From NCBI GenBank assembly GCA_030688135.1, contig JAUYIW010000081.1, positions 1-9,489 of the forward strand: DNA of 9,489 nucleotides, read 5' to 3'. This DNA is from Candidatus Uhrbacteria bacterium. GTDB lineage: Bacteria > Patescibacteriota > Patescibacteriia > UBA9934. How positions within the stretch are numbered: the first letter of the stretch is position 1; each line of letters opens with the position of its first letter. This document shows positions 1 to 5,574 of this stretch, in pieces. The notes beneath the pieces were generated by a model, which worked only from the letters and a program-made list of their open reading frames with translations, had not been told where the DNA came from and ran no database searches. Position numbers and translations under genes: made by a program.

Positions 1-85
1 CTCGAGGAGCTTGCAATCCACGACGAGAGATCTTTCGAACCCCACCATCTCGAGGAGCTTGTAATCCACGACGAGAGATCTTTCG
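1..85 (-). repeat. Two tandem REP-like repeats, 37 bp each
   Basis: Bases 1-37 and 49-85 are the same 37-bp sequence with one difference (C14 against T62), separated by 11 bp, so the period is 48 bp. Read on the minus strand each copy is AGATCTCTCGTCG, a variable centre, then CTCCTCGAG, and the inner copy continues ATGGTGG. The same outline recurs at 104-143, 5519-5560 and 5575-5607, which makes this a dispersed family and not a local duplication. The ends TCTCG and CGAGA are complementary, so each unit can fold into an imperfect hairpin. No open frame crosses them. I infer a REP-type intergenic element; the left copy may continue beyond the window. Confidence 0.75.
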
Positions 86-103
86 CGGTTCGTTGAGATC
101 TCC

Positions 104-143
104 GAAAGATTTCTCCTCGCGACCTACAGACTCGTCGAAATAG
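104..143 (+). repeat. REP-like repeat, plus orientation
   Basis: GAAAGATTTCTCCTCGCG, a short centre, then ACTCGTCGAAATAG follows the same plan (AGATYTCTC...TCGARATRG) as the minus-strand copies at 1-85, but points the other way. With 49-85 it forms a head-to-head pair around a GAGATCTC palindrome at 95-102. It is more diverged than the tandem pair. It lies in non-coding sequence. Confidence 0.55.
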
Positions 144-300
144 TAACTTTCTACTTATTAAATGGATCAAACAAATTCTAACCTGGCAGATTAGATGACT
201 CCTCCACCTAAATTGCGTATGATCCTCTAGATGGACTAAGCTTGCAGTAGAGTTAAGTTAATGTAATTCATAGCTCATATGATAGTAATAATCCCAATAA

Positions 301-326
301 GAAAAAGAACGCTATCGGACGCGTCC
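301..326 (-). terminator. Rho-independent terminator of the pilin unit
   Basis: On the minus strand GGACGC (326-321) pairs with GCGTTC (312-307), six pairs with one G-U, around an 8-nt loop, and is followed at once by TTTTTCTTATT. It sits about 200 nt beyond the pilin stop and 2 nt after the stop codon of the small ORF 329-391. A perfect GGACGCGTCC palindrome (317-326) overlaps one arm and could compete with it. Confidence 0.55.
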
Positions 327-328
327 AT

Positions 329-391
329 TCACAAACCTCTTTTTAACCTCTCCGCTTGTCGTAAAACCTCTCCACTCTTCGCATAACCCAT
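329..391 (-). CDS. Possible 20-residue peptide ORF
   Basis: AAAGGAGG stands 5 nt before an ATG (391-389), which opens 20 codons ending in TGA at 331-329. The product begins MGYAKSGEVLRQAERL and ends in a basic tail; it would be a small amphipathic, positively charged peptide. Support: the Shine-Dalgarno is perfect in a window where most genes have none, and the stop lies just before a terminator hairpin, as expected for the last cistron of the pilin transcript. Against: the length is very short, no family is recognised, and GAGGTT-type strings occur several times nearby, so one before an ATG could be chance. Confidence 0.25.
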   Translation of the reverse strand: MGYAKSGEVLRQAERLKRGL

Positions 392-519
392 TTTAACCTC
401 CTTTCATTCAGGAAGACCCTTCATCGGCTCTGCCTCAGGATGTCTGGCAATGCCAGCACCTCAGCGTCAGAAATAACCTCTTCGTTACCAGAGTAACCCC
501 CTCGTCCCTGACCCCTATC

Positions 520-1017
520 TCAAAACTTATTCCACAAAATTACTTCATCTCGAGCTTCGGGATTACATGCTCCAACGTAAAGTGCGCCGTCAACGAATTC
601 AAGATAGTACCCGCTAGCTTCAACGGAATAAATCTCGTCGTTAGGATCTACTGGGAGTTCTGAGATATAATCCGGTATCGCGCTCGTGGACAAATTAAAA
701 CAATCATCACTTATTGCTTCGTCTCCACATAAAAGCCCAAAATCACCTGCGCAACCTTCACCTGTTCCAATCATTACCCTATCGTAGGCTGTTGGCTCGA
801 TCATTGCGGCGAAAGTTGTTGAGTCGTCATAAAACATTTCAAGCATTACTTCCATAATATCGCGCACACCATCTTCGCGTACTACATCATTTCGCTCTGC
901 AAGCCGTCTCGCAGGATTGGCAATAAAAACAATTATTACAGTTGCAACAAGAATAATTGCAAAAGCAATTACCAAATCAGTTTTTGTATAGCCGTGAGGA
1001 TTCGACATATATAACAT
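520..1017 (-). CDS. Type IV pilin-like protein
   Basis: This 165-residue protein is probably a pilin or pseudopilin exported and assembled by a type IV pilus machine for adhesion, motility or DNA uptake. After a short leader comes G9-Y10 (likely prepilin peptidase site), TKTDLVIAFA, one hydrophobic helix at about 14-33, then NPARRLAERND (34-44) and an amphipathic helix. This arrangement, with a later LPVDPND (121-127), is typical of short Patescibacteria pilins. Asp14 stands at mature position 5 where most pilins have Glu. Four cysteines (89, 97, 106, 151) could form disulfides in the head. The start is at 1017 or the in-frame ATG at 1008, which leaves a 5-residue leader; neither has a Shine-Dalgarno. 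The gene is divergent from truB with only 22 bp between the ATGs. No pilus assembly gene is in view, so whether it is major or minor is unknown. Confidence 0.75.
   Translation of the reverse strand: MLYMSNPHGYTKTDLVIAFAIILVATVIIVFIANPARRLAERNDVVREDGVRDIMEVMLEMFYDDSTTFAAMIEPTAYDRVMIGTGEGCAGDFGLLCGDEAISDDCFNLSTSAIPDYISELPVDPNDEIYSVEASGYYLEFVDGALYVGACNPEARDEVILWNKF
984..1013 (+). promoter_or_regulatory. Weak candidate promoter for truB
   Basis: TTGTAT (984-989), 18 bp, TATATA (1008-1013), giving a start near 1020 and about 20 nt of leader before the ATG at 1040. The -35 is poor and the region is AT-rich inside the pilin coding sequence, so this is a suggestion only. Confidence 0.25.
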
Positions 1018-1034
1018 TCAAGTGATACTCTTTC

Positions 1035-1063
1035 ATTATATGACAACTATCGATACTCCACAA
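1035..1063 (-). promoter_or_regulatory. Candidate promoter for the pilin gene
   Basis: On the minus strand TTGTGG (1063-1058), 17 bp, then a perfect TATAAT (1040-1035). Transcription would start near 1028, leaving about 10 nt before the pilin ATG. The -10 touches the ATG of truB (1040-1042) and the -35 lies within its first eight codons, so use of this promoter should interfere with truB initiation. Confidence 0.45.
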
Positions 1064-1768
1064 TCTGGATTCCTATTAGTAGATAAACCGGCTAGCATTA
1101 CATCGCATGATGTGATTGATCGTTTACGAAAAATAACCGGGATAAAAAAAATTGGACATGCTGGAACGCTAGACCCATTTGCGACCGGTTTGTTGATTGT
1201 GGCTGTAGGGCGCAAGGCAACACGCGAGATTAGTAAATTCGTTGGACTCGGTAAAGAATATGAAGCAGAAATTGTTATTGGAGCCACAACAGAAACGCTT
1301 GATTCTGAAAGTGAAATCATAAAAGATAAAAAATTGACCGAAACCTCCCTTAGCCCATCATTTGAAAGGAATGGAATTGAAAATGCCATGGGCGAGCTCA
1401 CCGGAACGTATGATCAGATCCCACCAATGCACTCAGCGATAAAAGTGAAAGGCAAAAAGCTATACGAACTGGCGCGTAAGGGTATTGAAATTGAGCGAAC
1501 GCCAAGAAAAGTTACAATATCGGCTTTTGATCTAATCGATGAACCAAAACAAGAAGACGGATTAACTGTAATAAAGGCCCTAATAAAATGTTCAAGTGGT
1601 ACATATATTCGCGCCTTAGCAAGAGATCTTGGAGAAAAAATTGGCACTGTTGCGTATACAAAAAACCTGCGTCGCACGCTGATTGGCGAGTTTAACATAA
1701 AGGACTCAACTGCCCTTGGCGATATTAATGCGGAAAACTGGCAAAATAAGCTTCAAAGTCTTACATAA
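1040..1768 (+). CDS. truB: tRNA pseudouridine-55 synthase TruB
   Basis: TruB converts U55 of the tRNA T-loop to pseudouridine in the cytoplasm and also helps tRNA fold. The N-terminus has GFLLVDKPASITSHDV, followed by GHAGTLDPFATG with the catalytic Asp (residue 45 from this start), then YDQIPPMHSAIKVKGK and SGTYIRALARDLG, all family hallmarks. With 242 residues it is shorter than the roughly 300-residue E. coli enzyme and ends soon after the catalytic domain, so the C-terminal PUA domain is absent or minimal; short TruBs are common in reduced genomes. I chose ATG 1040 over the GTG at 1022 because the extra six residues (MILFHY) match nothing in the family. No Shine-Dalgarno precedes either start. 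It is divergent from the pilin gene and overlaps its promoter. Confidence 0.93.
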   Translation: MTTIDTPQSGFLLVDKPASITSHDVIDRLRKITGIKKIGHAGTLDPFATGLLIVAVGRKATREISKFVGLGKEYEAEIVIGATTETLDSESEIIKDKKLTETSLSPSFERNGIENAMGELTGTYDQIPPMHSAIKVKGKKLYELARKGIEIERTPRKVTISAFDLIDEPKQEDGLTVIKALIKCSSGTYIRALARDLGEKIGTVAYTKNLRRTLIGEFNIKDSTALGDINAENWQNKLQSLT

Positions 1769-1776
1769 TTAAATGG

Positions 1777-1805
1777 TTGACTAAAGGCAAATGTCGTGTT
1801 ACATT
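1777..1805 (+). promoter_or_regulatory. Candidate promoter upstream of the rny leader
   Basis: TTGACT (1777-1782), 17 bp, TACATT (1800-1805). It starts 8 bp after the truB stop and would begin transcription near 1812, giving rny a leader of about 190 nt. A hairpin-capable GTTACA-7-TGTAAC (1798-1816) overlaps the -10 and the start site. Confidence 0.4.
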
Positions 1806-1811
1806 AGATGT

Positions 1812-1990
1812 GTAACTACTAACCGGAAGTTTAGATTGAAATTGGTAGCAATAATATGTTGAATTCAAAACGTGAAAATAACGCTACGGCGTTAAAGCTA
1901 AATCTTCAAACAGATTCGGCTAACATTCCACACAATTCAGCCAAACTTGCATAAGAGACTAAAGTCTCGCCTGTTTTCATTTCTATACTC
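1812..1990 (+). promoter_or_regulatory. Structured leader or small RNA ahead of rny
   Basis: Three consecutive hairpins are visible: TAACGC-TACG-GCGTTA (1879-1894), a 6-bp stem closed by the very stable cUACGg tetraloop; AGCTAAATCT-tcaaac-AGATTCGGCT (1896-1921), ten positions with one A-C mismatch and one G-U; and GAGACT-AA-AGTCTC (1955-1968), followed by a modest T-rich stretch. Both a structured rny leader and a short independent RNA fit. The same stretch can be read as a 32-codon ORF (ATG 1856 to TAA 1954) without a Shine-Dalgarno and ending right before the third hairpin. RNase E of E. coli controls its own message through its leader; a similar role for RNase Y is only an analogy here. 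Confidence 0.35.
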
Positions 1991-2001
1991 CACAAAACCG
2001 T

Positions 2002-3531
2002 ATGACACCATTGGATGCGTTTGTCGGCTTTGGAGTTCTTTTAGTTGGTCTCGGTCTTGGCTTTATTATTCGACACCTTGTTGTAAAAAATAAAGTTGAA
2101 TCTGCCGAAGCTAAAGCAGAAAAAATTCTCAAAGACGCCAGAATTAAAGAACAAGAAATTTTATTAAAAGCCAAGGAAGGAGCTGTAAGAATTCTTGACC
2201 AAGGAAAGGGAGACGAAGAACTACGAAGGCGCGAACTTCAAGGCGCTGAAGACAGATTACGATCCAGAGAAAGCATGTTCGACAAAAAGCTACTCGAGCT
2301 TGAAGACGGGAAAACTAAAATCGAACAAACTAAAGTTGAATTGCAAAAATTACGCGGAGAGATCGATATTCTTCGTGAAGATGAAAAGAAAAAACTACAG
2401 AGTATCGCAGGGCTCACTCGTGACCAAGCTCGAGATGAATTGTTTAGACTTGTAGAAGAAGATCAAAAGGAAAACCTTCTTGGCCGTATTCGAAAGCTTG
2501 AACAAAACAGTGAAGAAGAGCTAGATATTAAAGCACAGAAAATTCTTGCACTTTCTATTCAACGATTTGCAAGCTCACATGTAGTTGATGCCACAACTAC
2601 AATGGTAGAACTTCCGTCCGACGACATGAAGGGTCGAATTATTGGTCGTGAAGGTAGAAACATTAAAGCACTCGAGCGACTTACAGGATGTGAACTAATA
2701 ATTGACGACACGCCACAAATGATCACCATTAGTGGATTCTCGCCAGTACGAAGACAAGTGGCACGTCGAGCGCTTGAAATGCTAATCAAAGACGGCAGAA
2801 TTCAACCTGTACGAATTGAAGAGGCTGTAAACGATGCTAAAAAGGACTTAGCAAAAGAGATGAAAAAAGCCGGAGAAGACGCACTTTACGAACTTGGGAT
2901 TCCTGTTTCATCAATCGATCCAAAACTAATCTCTATTCTTGGTCGGCTTAAATTCCGAACAAGTTATGGGCAAAATGTATTGCAACACTCAATTGAAGTT
3001 GCAAGGATCTCAGCGTTAATAGCAGAAGAGCTTGGTGCTGACGTGTTTGCCTGTAAAAAAGGTGGACTTTTCCACGACATTGGAAAGGCTGTTGATCATG
3101 ACATGCAGGGCGCTCACCCGGAGATTGGTTACAACATCATGAAGAAATTTGGCTTCCCTGAAGAGCTCGCTTACCAGTCTGTAGCTCATCATGAAGATAA
3201 ACCAAAAACAATCGAAGGAGTTATAGTGAAAGCCGGTGATGCTATTAGCGGAGCACGTCCGGGTGCACGAAGATCGAGCATTGAAGAGTATTTGCAACGT
3301 CTGCAAGATCTTGAAAATACAGCCACTGAATTTGAAGGTGTAGAAAAAGCATACGCAATTCAAGCTGGACGAGAAGTTCGCGTATTCGTGAAGCCTACAT
3401 CGATCGATGACTATGGCGCACACAAGCTTGCTGCAGACATCGCAAAGAAGATTGAAAGTAGCCTAACCTACCCTGGTGAAGTAAAAGTAACCGTTATTCG
3501 AGAAACTAGGATTACAGAATACGCCAGGTAG
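2002..3531 (+). CDS. rny: Ribonuclease Y
   Basis: RNase Y is the membrane-anchored endoribonuclease that starts mRNA decay in many bacteria without RNase E. The 509 residues show the full family plan: an N-terminal membrane helix (about 6-28), a long charged coiled coil (about 30-180), a KH RNA-binding domain with GRIIGREGRN (211-220), an HD phosphohydrolase domain with LQHSIEVA (H329) and FHDIGK (H358, D359) plus AHHED (396-399), and the characteristic end VTVIRETRITEYA. Length is normal for the family. The ATG at 2002 fits the family start and has no Shine-Dalgarno. TATACT at 1984-1989 could be a -10 for a near-leaderless transcript, but I see no matching -35; a longer structured leader is the alternative. 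It is on the same strand as truB and HU, with separate upstream signals. Confidence 0.97.
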   Translation: MTPLDAFVGFGVLLVGLGLGFIIRHLVVKNKVESAEAKAEKILKDARIKEQEILLKAKEGAVRILDQGKGDEELRRRELQGAEDRLRSRESMFDKKLLELEDGKTKIEQTKVELQKLRGEIDILREDEKKKLQSIAGLTRDQARDELFRLVEEDQKENLLGRIRKLEQNSEEELDIKAQKILALSIQRFASSHVVDATTTMVELPSDDMKGRIIGREGRNIKALERLTGCELIIDDTPQMITISGFSPVRRQVARRALEMLIKDGRIQPVRIEEAVNDAKKDLAKEMKKAGEDALYELGIPVSSIDPKLISILGRLKFRTSYGQNVLQHSIEVARISALIAEELGADVFACKKGGLFHDIGKAVDHDMQGAHPEIGYNIMKKFGFPEELAYQSVAHHEDKPKTIEGVIVKAGDAISGARPGARRSSIEEYLQRLQDLENTATEFEGVEKAYAIQAGREVRVFVKPTSIDDYGAHKLAADIAKKIESSLTYPGEVKVTVIRETRITEYAR

Positions 3532-3541
3532 GTTACAAAAC

Positions 3542-3611
3542 TACGAACTATACAGAACTACAGACTGATTGCGTATTCGGTCCGTAGGTCCGTACCTTCT
3601 GTAGGTTCGTA
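3542..3611. repeat. Long inverted repeat built of short TAC-type units
   Basis: TACGAAC-ta-TACAGAA (3542-3557) pairs with TTCTGTA-g-GTTCGTA (3597-3611): 14 pairs interrupted by a small bulge. Inside lies a tandem GGTCCGTA GGTCCGTA (3579-3594). Both arms consist of degenerate 7-9 nt units (TACGAAC, TACAGAAC, TACAGAC, and on the other strand TACGGACC). It begins 10 bp after rny and could act as a 3'-end stabiliser, but has no T-tract, so it is not a standard terminator. A REP- or MITE-like element is equally possible. Confidence 0.55.
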
Positions 3612-3634
3612 ACCCAATAGCACTCAATTCAATA

Positions 3635-3663
3635 TTGTCATATCAAAACTGATAATGTACAAT
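3635..3663 (+). promoter_or_regulatory. Promoter for the HU gene
   Basis: TTGTCA (3635-3640), exactly 17 bp, TACAAT (3658-3663): five of six matches in each hexamer. Transcription would start near 3670, leaving only about 7 nt before the ATG at 3677, or about 19 nt before the ATG at 3689. A second TATACT (3663-3668) has no well-spaced -35. Confidence 0.6.
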
Positions 3664-3676
3664 ATACTCAGAACTA

Positions 3677-4027
3677 ATGAAGCATGATATGAACAAAGCA
3701 CTACTCGCTCTAAAAATCTCAGAAAAGCTAGGCGTTTCAAAAAAGAACGCTGAAGACTTTGTTGCAGCTTTTCAAGACATTGTAATAGACGCGCTTAAGA
3801 ACGATATAGAAGTAACAATCGCTGGATTCGGAACTTTTTCTTCTCGTGTGCGCGCAGCGCGCAAAGGTGTGAACCCTAGAAAACCAACCGAGATCATTAA
3901 TGTGCCTGCTGTAAAGATTCCAAAGTTCAAAGCTGGCAAGAAACTAAAAGATGAATTAAAGGCTAGCACTTCAGGAAGTACATCCACGTCCACGCCAGAA
4001 AAACCTACTACCGGATGGGAAGGATAA
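3677..4027 (+). CDS. HU/IHF-family DNA-binding protein
   Basis: This is a small basic nucleoid protein that binds and bends DNA as a dimer. The 116 residues contain the helical N-terminal half (MNKALLALKISEKLGVSKKN), then VTIAGFGTFSSRVRAARKG and NPRKPTEIINVPAVKIPKFKAGKKLKDELK, which form the beta-arm and closing helix of HU. The last 20 or so residues are a Ser/Thr/Pro-rich tail (about 96-116) not found in typical 90-residue HU. The ATG at 3677 is the first start; the in-frame ATG at 3689 gives the family-typical MNK beginning and may be the real one. Neither has a Shine-Dalgarno. It has its own strong promoter and a terminator directly after it, so it is probably a single-gene unit. HU and IHF subunits cannot be told apart with confidence. 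Confidence 0.92.
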   Translation: MKHDMNKALLALKISEKLGVSKKNAEDFVAAFQDIVIDALKNDIEVTIAGFGTFSSRVRAARKGVNPRKPTEIINVPAVKIPKFKAGKKLKDELKASTSGSTSTSTPEKPTTGWEG

Positions 4028-4041
4028 AAAACCATATAAAG

Positions 4042-4068
4042 AAACCCCGGGCGATGTGCTCGGGGTTT
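4042..4068. terminator. Terminator shared by HU and the MFS gene
   Basis: AAACCCCGGGC (4042-4052) pairs with GCTCGGGGTTT (4058-4068), 11 pairs with one G-U, loop GATGT. On the plus strand it ends in TTTT for HU. On the minus strand the A-rich 5' side reads as a T-tract (TTTCTTTATA) for the convergent MFS gene, whose stop is at 4073. It separates two converging genes only 45 bp apart. Confidence 0.9.
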
Positions 4069-4072
4069 TGAG

Positions 4073-5248
4073 TTACTCTTCCTTCTTAAGGCGCGGTCTT
4101 ACAAACCATAACACTGCAAGTAGAGATAGGACGACAAAACCGGCAAACCTCCATGCGCTTGGCACTAGGTCTGTATTGACATCTTGAGCTCCTGAAAGCG
4201 CAAAAGAGGCAATGAGAAGAGTGAGTACCATTCCTCCTGATCCAACGAATGATCTAAGAGAACTGAACGTCGCGCGGTAGCCACTACTAACACGCTCATT
4301 GGTGTAAGCGTCTATTAGTGGCGCAAGTGCCCCTCTACCAAACTCATGCACCACCATAAATGCAAGCCACAATACGAAAGGCTGGTTTATGCTAAATGCC
4401 ATCAATGGTACCAGTCCAACTACGATAGCAATCACCACTCCCCTAGCCTCGTGCTGTCGAGAGAGCGATGCTCTTCTAACAACCCAACCGGCCAAAATCA
4501 TGGCAGGATAAATTAGCATCCACACAAATCCTAGCCCGATTTCGTTAACTCGTATTAGCGCAAGTGGCGCCCAATATAAGTTGAACATCACGAATACGCC
4601 GGCGAGAAACTGAATCGCTACAATCCACCTAAGTGCAGGCGAACGCCGTAAGTGTGCGTAACTGTGACCCAGCGCTTCAAATTCACTCATAGTGTGCTCC
4701 GGCTCATTCCCATGCATATATCGCCAAGAGAACAACATGCCAATCCCGGCGAGAAGCCCGAATATGAAGAATCCTACAGAGCGTCCGAATGGAATGGCAA
4801 GACCAACTCCTAGAAATGCGCCGATAATCATACCGACCCCTCTTAGCATTGTTTCACGTCCATAAACCTGCGCAAGCGTTTCGGTTCTGTCAGGCGCATC
4901 AGCTATCCATGCGCTAAGCGCGCCTGAGAAGAAAGCGGTACCAATAGCAACAAACGCCTCAGAGACAACGGCAAGCGCAAATGTATTGGCCACCGAATAC
5001 AATAATCCACCTACCAAATGAAACATGCCACCCAATGTAATCGAGAATCCACGACCACGTCCGTCAGCTAACATTCCAGTTGGCACTTCGGCAAGTATGA
5101 GAATGGTCCAGTAGATGGCATTAATCATTGCCACTTGCGAGTAACTGAATCCGTAATCTAGAAGCATTGGAACGTACAGAGTTGCCGTTGCTCCAAAACC
5201 AAGCCCCTTAATCACCGTGAATATGTTGTAGGTTGTAGTTGACCGCAT
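4073..5248 (-). CDS. Major facilitator superfamily transporter
   Basis: A 391-residue polytopic membrane protein with about 12 hydrophobic segments. Motif A of the superfamily is present after the second helix as GMLADGRGRG (58-67). A cytoplasmic loop rich in charge (about 176-206) joins the two halves. DAYTNERVSSGYRATFSSLRS, read as DAYTNERV (313-320) plus GYRATFSSLRS (323-333), resembles the conserved loop of efflux-type members. Drug or metabolite export is likely by family but the substrate cannot be deduced. The start is well supported: GGAGA lies 6 nt before the ATG, one of only two clear Shine-Dalgarno sites among the larger genes here. The gene is preceded by a long leader with a terminator hairpin, so expression may be attenuated. 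It is isolated, with terminators on both sides and repeats beyond, and could have been acquired by transfer. Confidence 0.88.
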   Translation of the reverse strand: MRSTTTYNIFTVIKGLGFGATATLYVPMLLDYGFSYSQVAMINAIYWTILILAEVPTGMLADGRGRGFSITLGGMFHLVGGLLYSVANTFALAVVSEAFVAIGTAFFSGALSAWIADAPDRTETLAQVYGRETMLRGVGMIIGAFLGVGLAIPFGRSVGFFIFGLLAGIGMLFSWRYMHGNEPEHTMSEFEALGHSYAHLRRSPALRWIVAIQFLAGVFVMFNLYWAPLALIRVNEIGLGFVWMLIYPAMILAGWVVRRASLSRQHEARGVVIAIVVGLVPLMAFSINQPFVLWLAFMVVHEFGRGALAPLIDAYTNERVSSGYRATFSSLRSFVGSGGMVLTLLIASFALSGAQDVNTDLVPSAWRFAGFVVLSLLAVLWFVRPRLKKEE

Positions 5249-5249
5249 A

Positions 5250-5279
5250 GCTGTTCTCCTTTTTAAAGAACAAAACAGC
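5250..5279 (-). promoter_or_regulatory. RBS-occluding structure that competes with the MFS attenuator
   Basis: On the minus strand GTTCTTT (5271-5265) can pair with GGAGAAC (5259-5253) around an AAAAA loop, burying the MFS Shine-Dalgarno GGAGA (5259-5255). An alternative six-pair stem, GCTGTT (5279-5274) with AACAGC (5255-5250), uses the 3' arm of the terminator hairpin (5276-5279), so the two folds exclude each other. This is the geometry of a leader switch; no ligand or trigger can be read from the sequence. Confidence 0.4.
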
Positions 5280-5300
5280 CCGAGATTTATTCCCGAGCTG
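5276..5300 (-). terminator. Terminator or attenuator in the MFS leader
   Basis: On the minus strand CAGCTCGGGA (5300-5291) pairs with TCTCGGGCTG (5285-5276) at all ten positions (two G-U), loop ATAAA, followed by TTTTGTTCTTT. It lies between the 39-codon ORF (stop at 5325) and the MFS Shine-Dalgarno, inside the transcript from the promoter at 5453-5480. It could simply end the small gene, but I see no separate MFS promoter after it, which favours attenuation. Confidence 0.65.
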
Positions 5301-5324
5301 CTACAATGTTCAATGTTTAGATCT

Positions 5325-5444
5325 TTAGCTTTTCACTTTTAGCTTGATATTAAACATCCCTGCAACACGAGAATACACAAAACAATCCATTCCGAAGTCG
5401 GAAAGACTCTTTTCGATAATAGTGTTGTAGACATGAGTATTCAT
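5325..5444 (-). CDS. 39-residue leader ORF upstream of the MFS gene
   Basis: ATG at 5444 opens 39 codons ending in TAA. The peptide starts MNTHVYNTIIEKSLSDFGMD and ends in a basic NIKLKVKS. It has one Cys and no membrane segment. It begins only about 3 nt from the start predicted from the promoter at 5453-5480, so it would be translated leaderless. A terminator hairpin follows 24 nt after its stop, then the MFS gene. The position suggests a leader peptide that couples translation to MFS expression, as known for several antibiotic-resistance genes; a small independent protein is also possible. No family is recognised. Confidence 0.5.
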   Translation of the reverse strand: MNTHVYNTIIEKSLSDFGMDCFVYSRVAGMFNIKLKVKS

Positions 5445-5452
5445 ACGACTAA

Positions 5453-5480
5453 AATATAACATATTTTTGAAACTTGTCAA
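5453..5480 (-). promoter_or_regulatory. Strong promoter of the leader ORF and MFS gene
   Basis: On the minus strand TTGACA (5480-5475, perfect), 16 bp, TATATT (5458-5453, five of six). The start falls near 5447, just before the ATG at 5444 and about 200 nt before the MFS start. Confidence 0.65.
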
Positions 5481-5518
5481 TAGTCCTAGTTAAGACCGTT
5501 CTAATACTTAAAATTTCA

Positions 5519-5560
5519 CCATTTCGAGGGAGGTATGTTAAACCGGCCGACGAGAAATCC
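5519..5560 (-). repeat. REP-like repeat, minus orientation
   Basis: On the minus strand it reads GGATTTCTCGTCGGCC, a centre, then CCTCCCTCGAAATGG, the same plan as the repeats at 1-143. It faces the copy at 5575-5607 across 14 bp, so together they can form a large inverted structure. It lies between the MFS promoter and the ECF terminators. Confidence 0.6.
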
Positions 5561-5574
5561 TTAGGAATCACAAA

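Larger units (their letters stand above)
144..519. other. Gene-poor region downstream of the pilin gene
   Basis: No ordinary protein gene is visible on either strand. On the minus strand it is the 3' region of the pilin transcript and contains a 20-codon ORF with a perfect Shine-Dalgarno (329-391) and a terminator (301-326). Small inverted repeats occur at 444-456 (CTGGCA-A-TGCCAG) and 484-497 (GTTAC...GTAAC). On the minus strand GAGGTT recurs at 475-480, 395-400, 365-370, 345-350 and, as GAGGTTT, at 334-339, at irregular spacing. Reading the pilin frame past its TGA gives three further short open stretches broken by TGA (421), TAA (343) and TGA (268), which I read as chance or old decay. Bases 144-300 show nothing I can name. 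Confidence 0.5.

Noticed and set aside
1..85. CRISPR array
   Set aside because: Only two 37-bp copies with an 11-bp gap, far shorter than a normal spacer, and related copies occur elsewhere in both orientations.
268..522. Pilin reading frame continuing past TGA, as if TGA were a sense codon
   Set aside because: All long genes here are complete under the standard code, the continuation soon meets TAA, and the open stretches of 24-32 codons are within chance.
1036..1401. Minus-strand open frame inside truB
   Set aside because: It is a shadow of a well-supported gene and its translation shows no domain.
1856..1975. A tmRNA-like region: short ORF ending SAKLA followed by TAA and a hairpin
   Set aside because: No tRNA-like ends, no T-loop GGTTCRA and no CCA-type 3' acceptor are present on either side, so the likeness to a tag sequence is superficial.
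3016..3423. Minus-strand open frame inside rny
   Set aside because: It lies antisense to the conserved HD domain of RNase Y and has no start signals or recognisable product.
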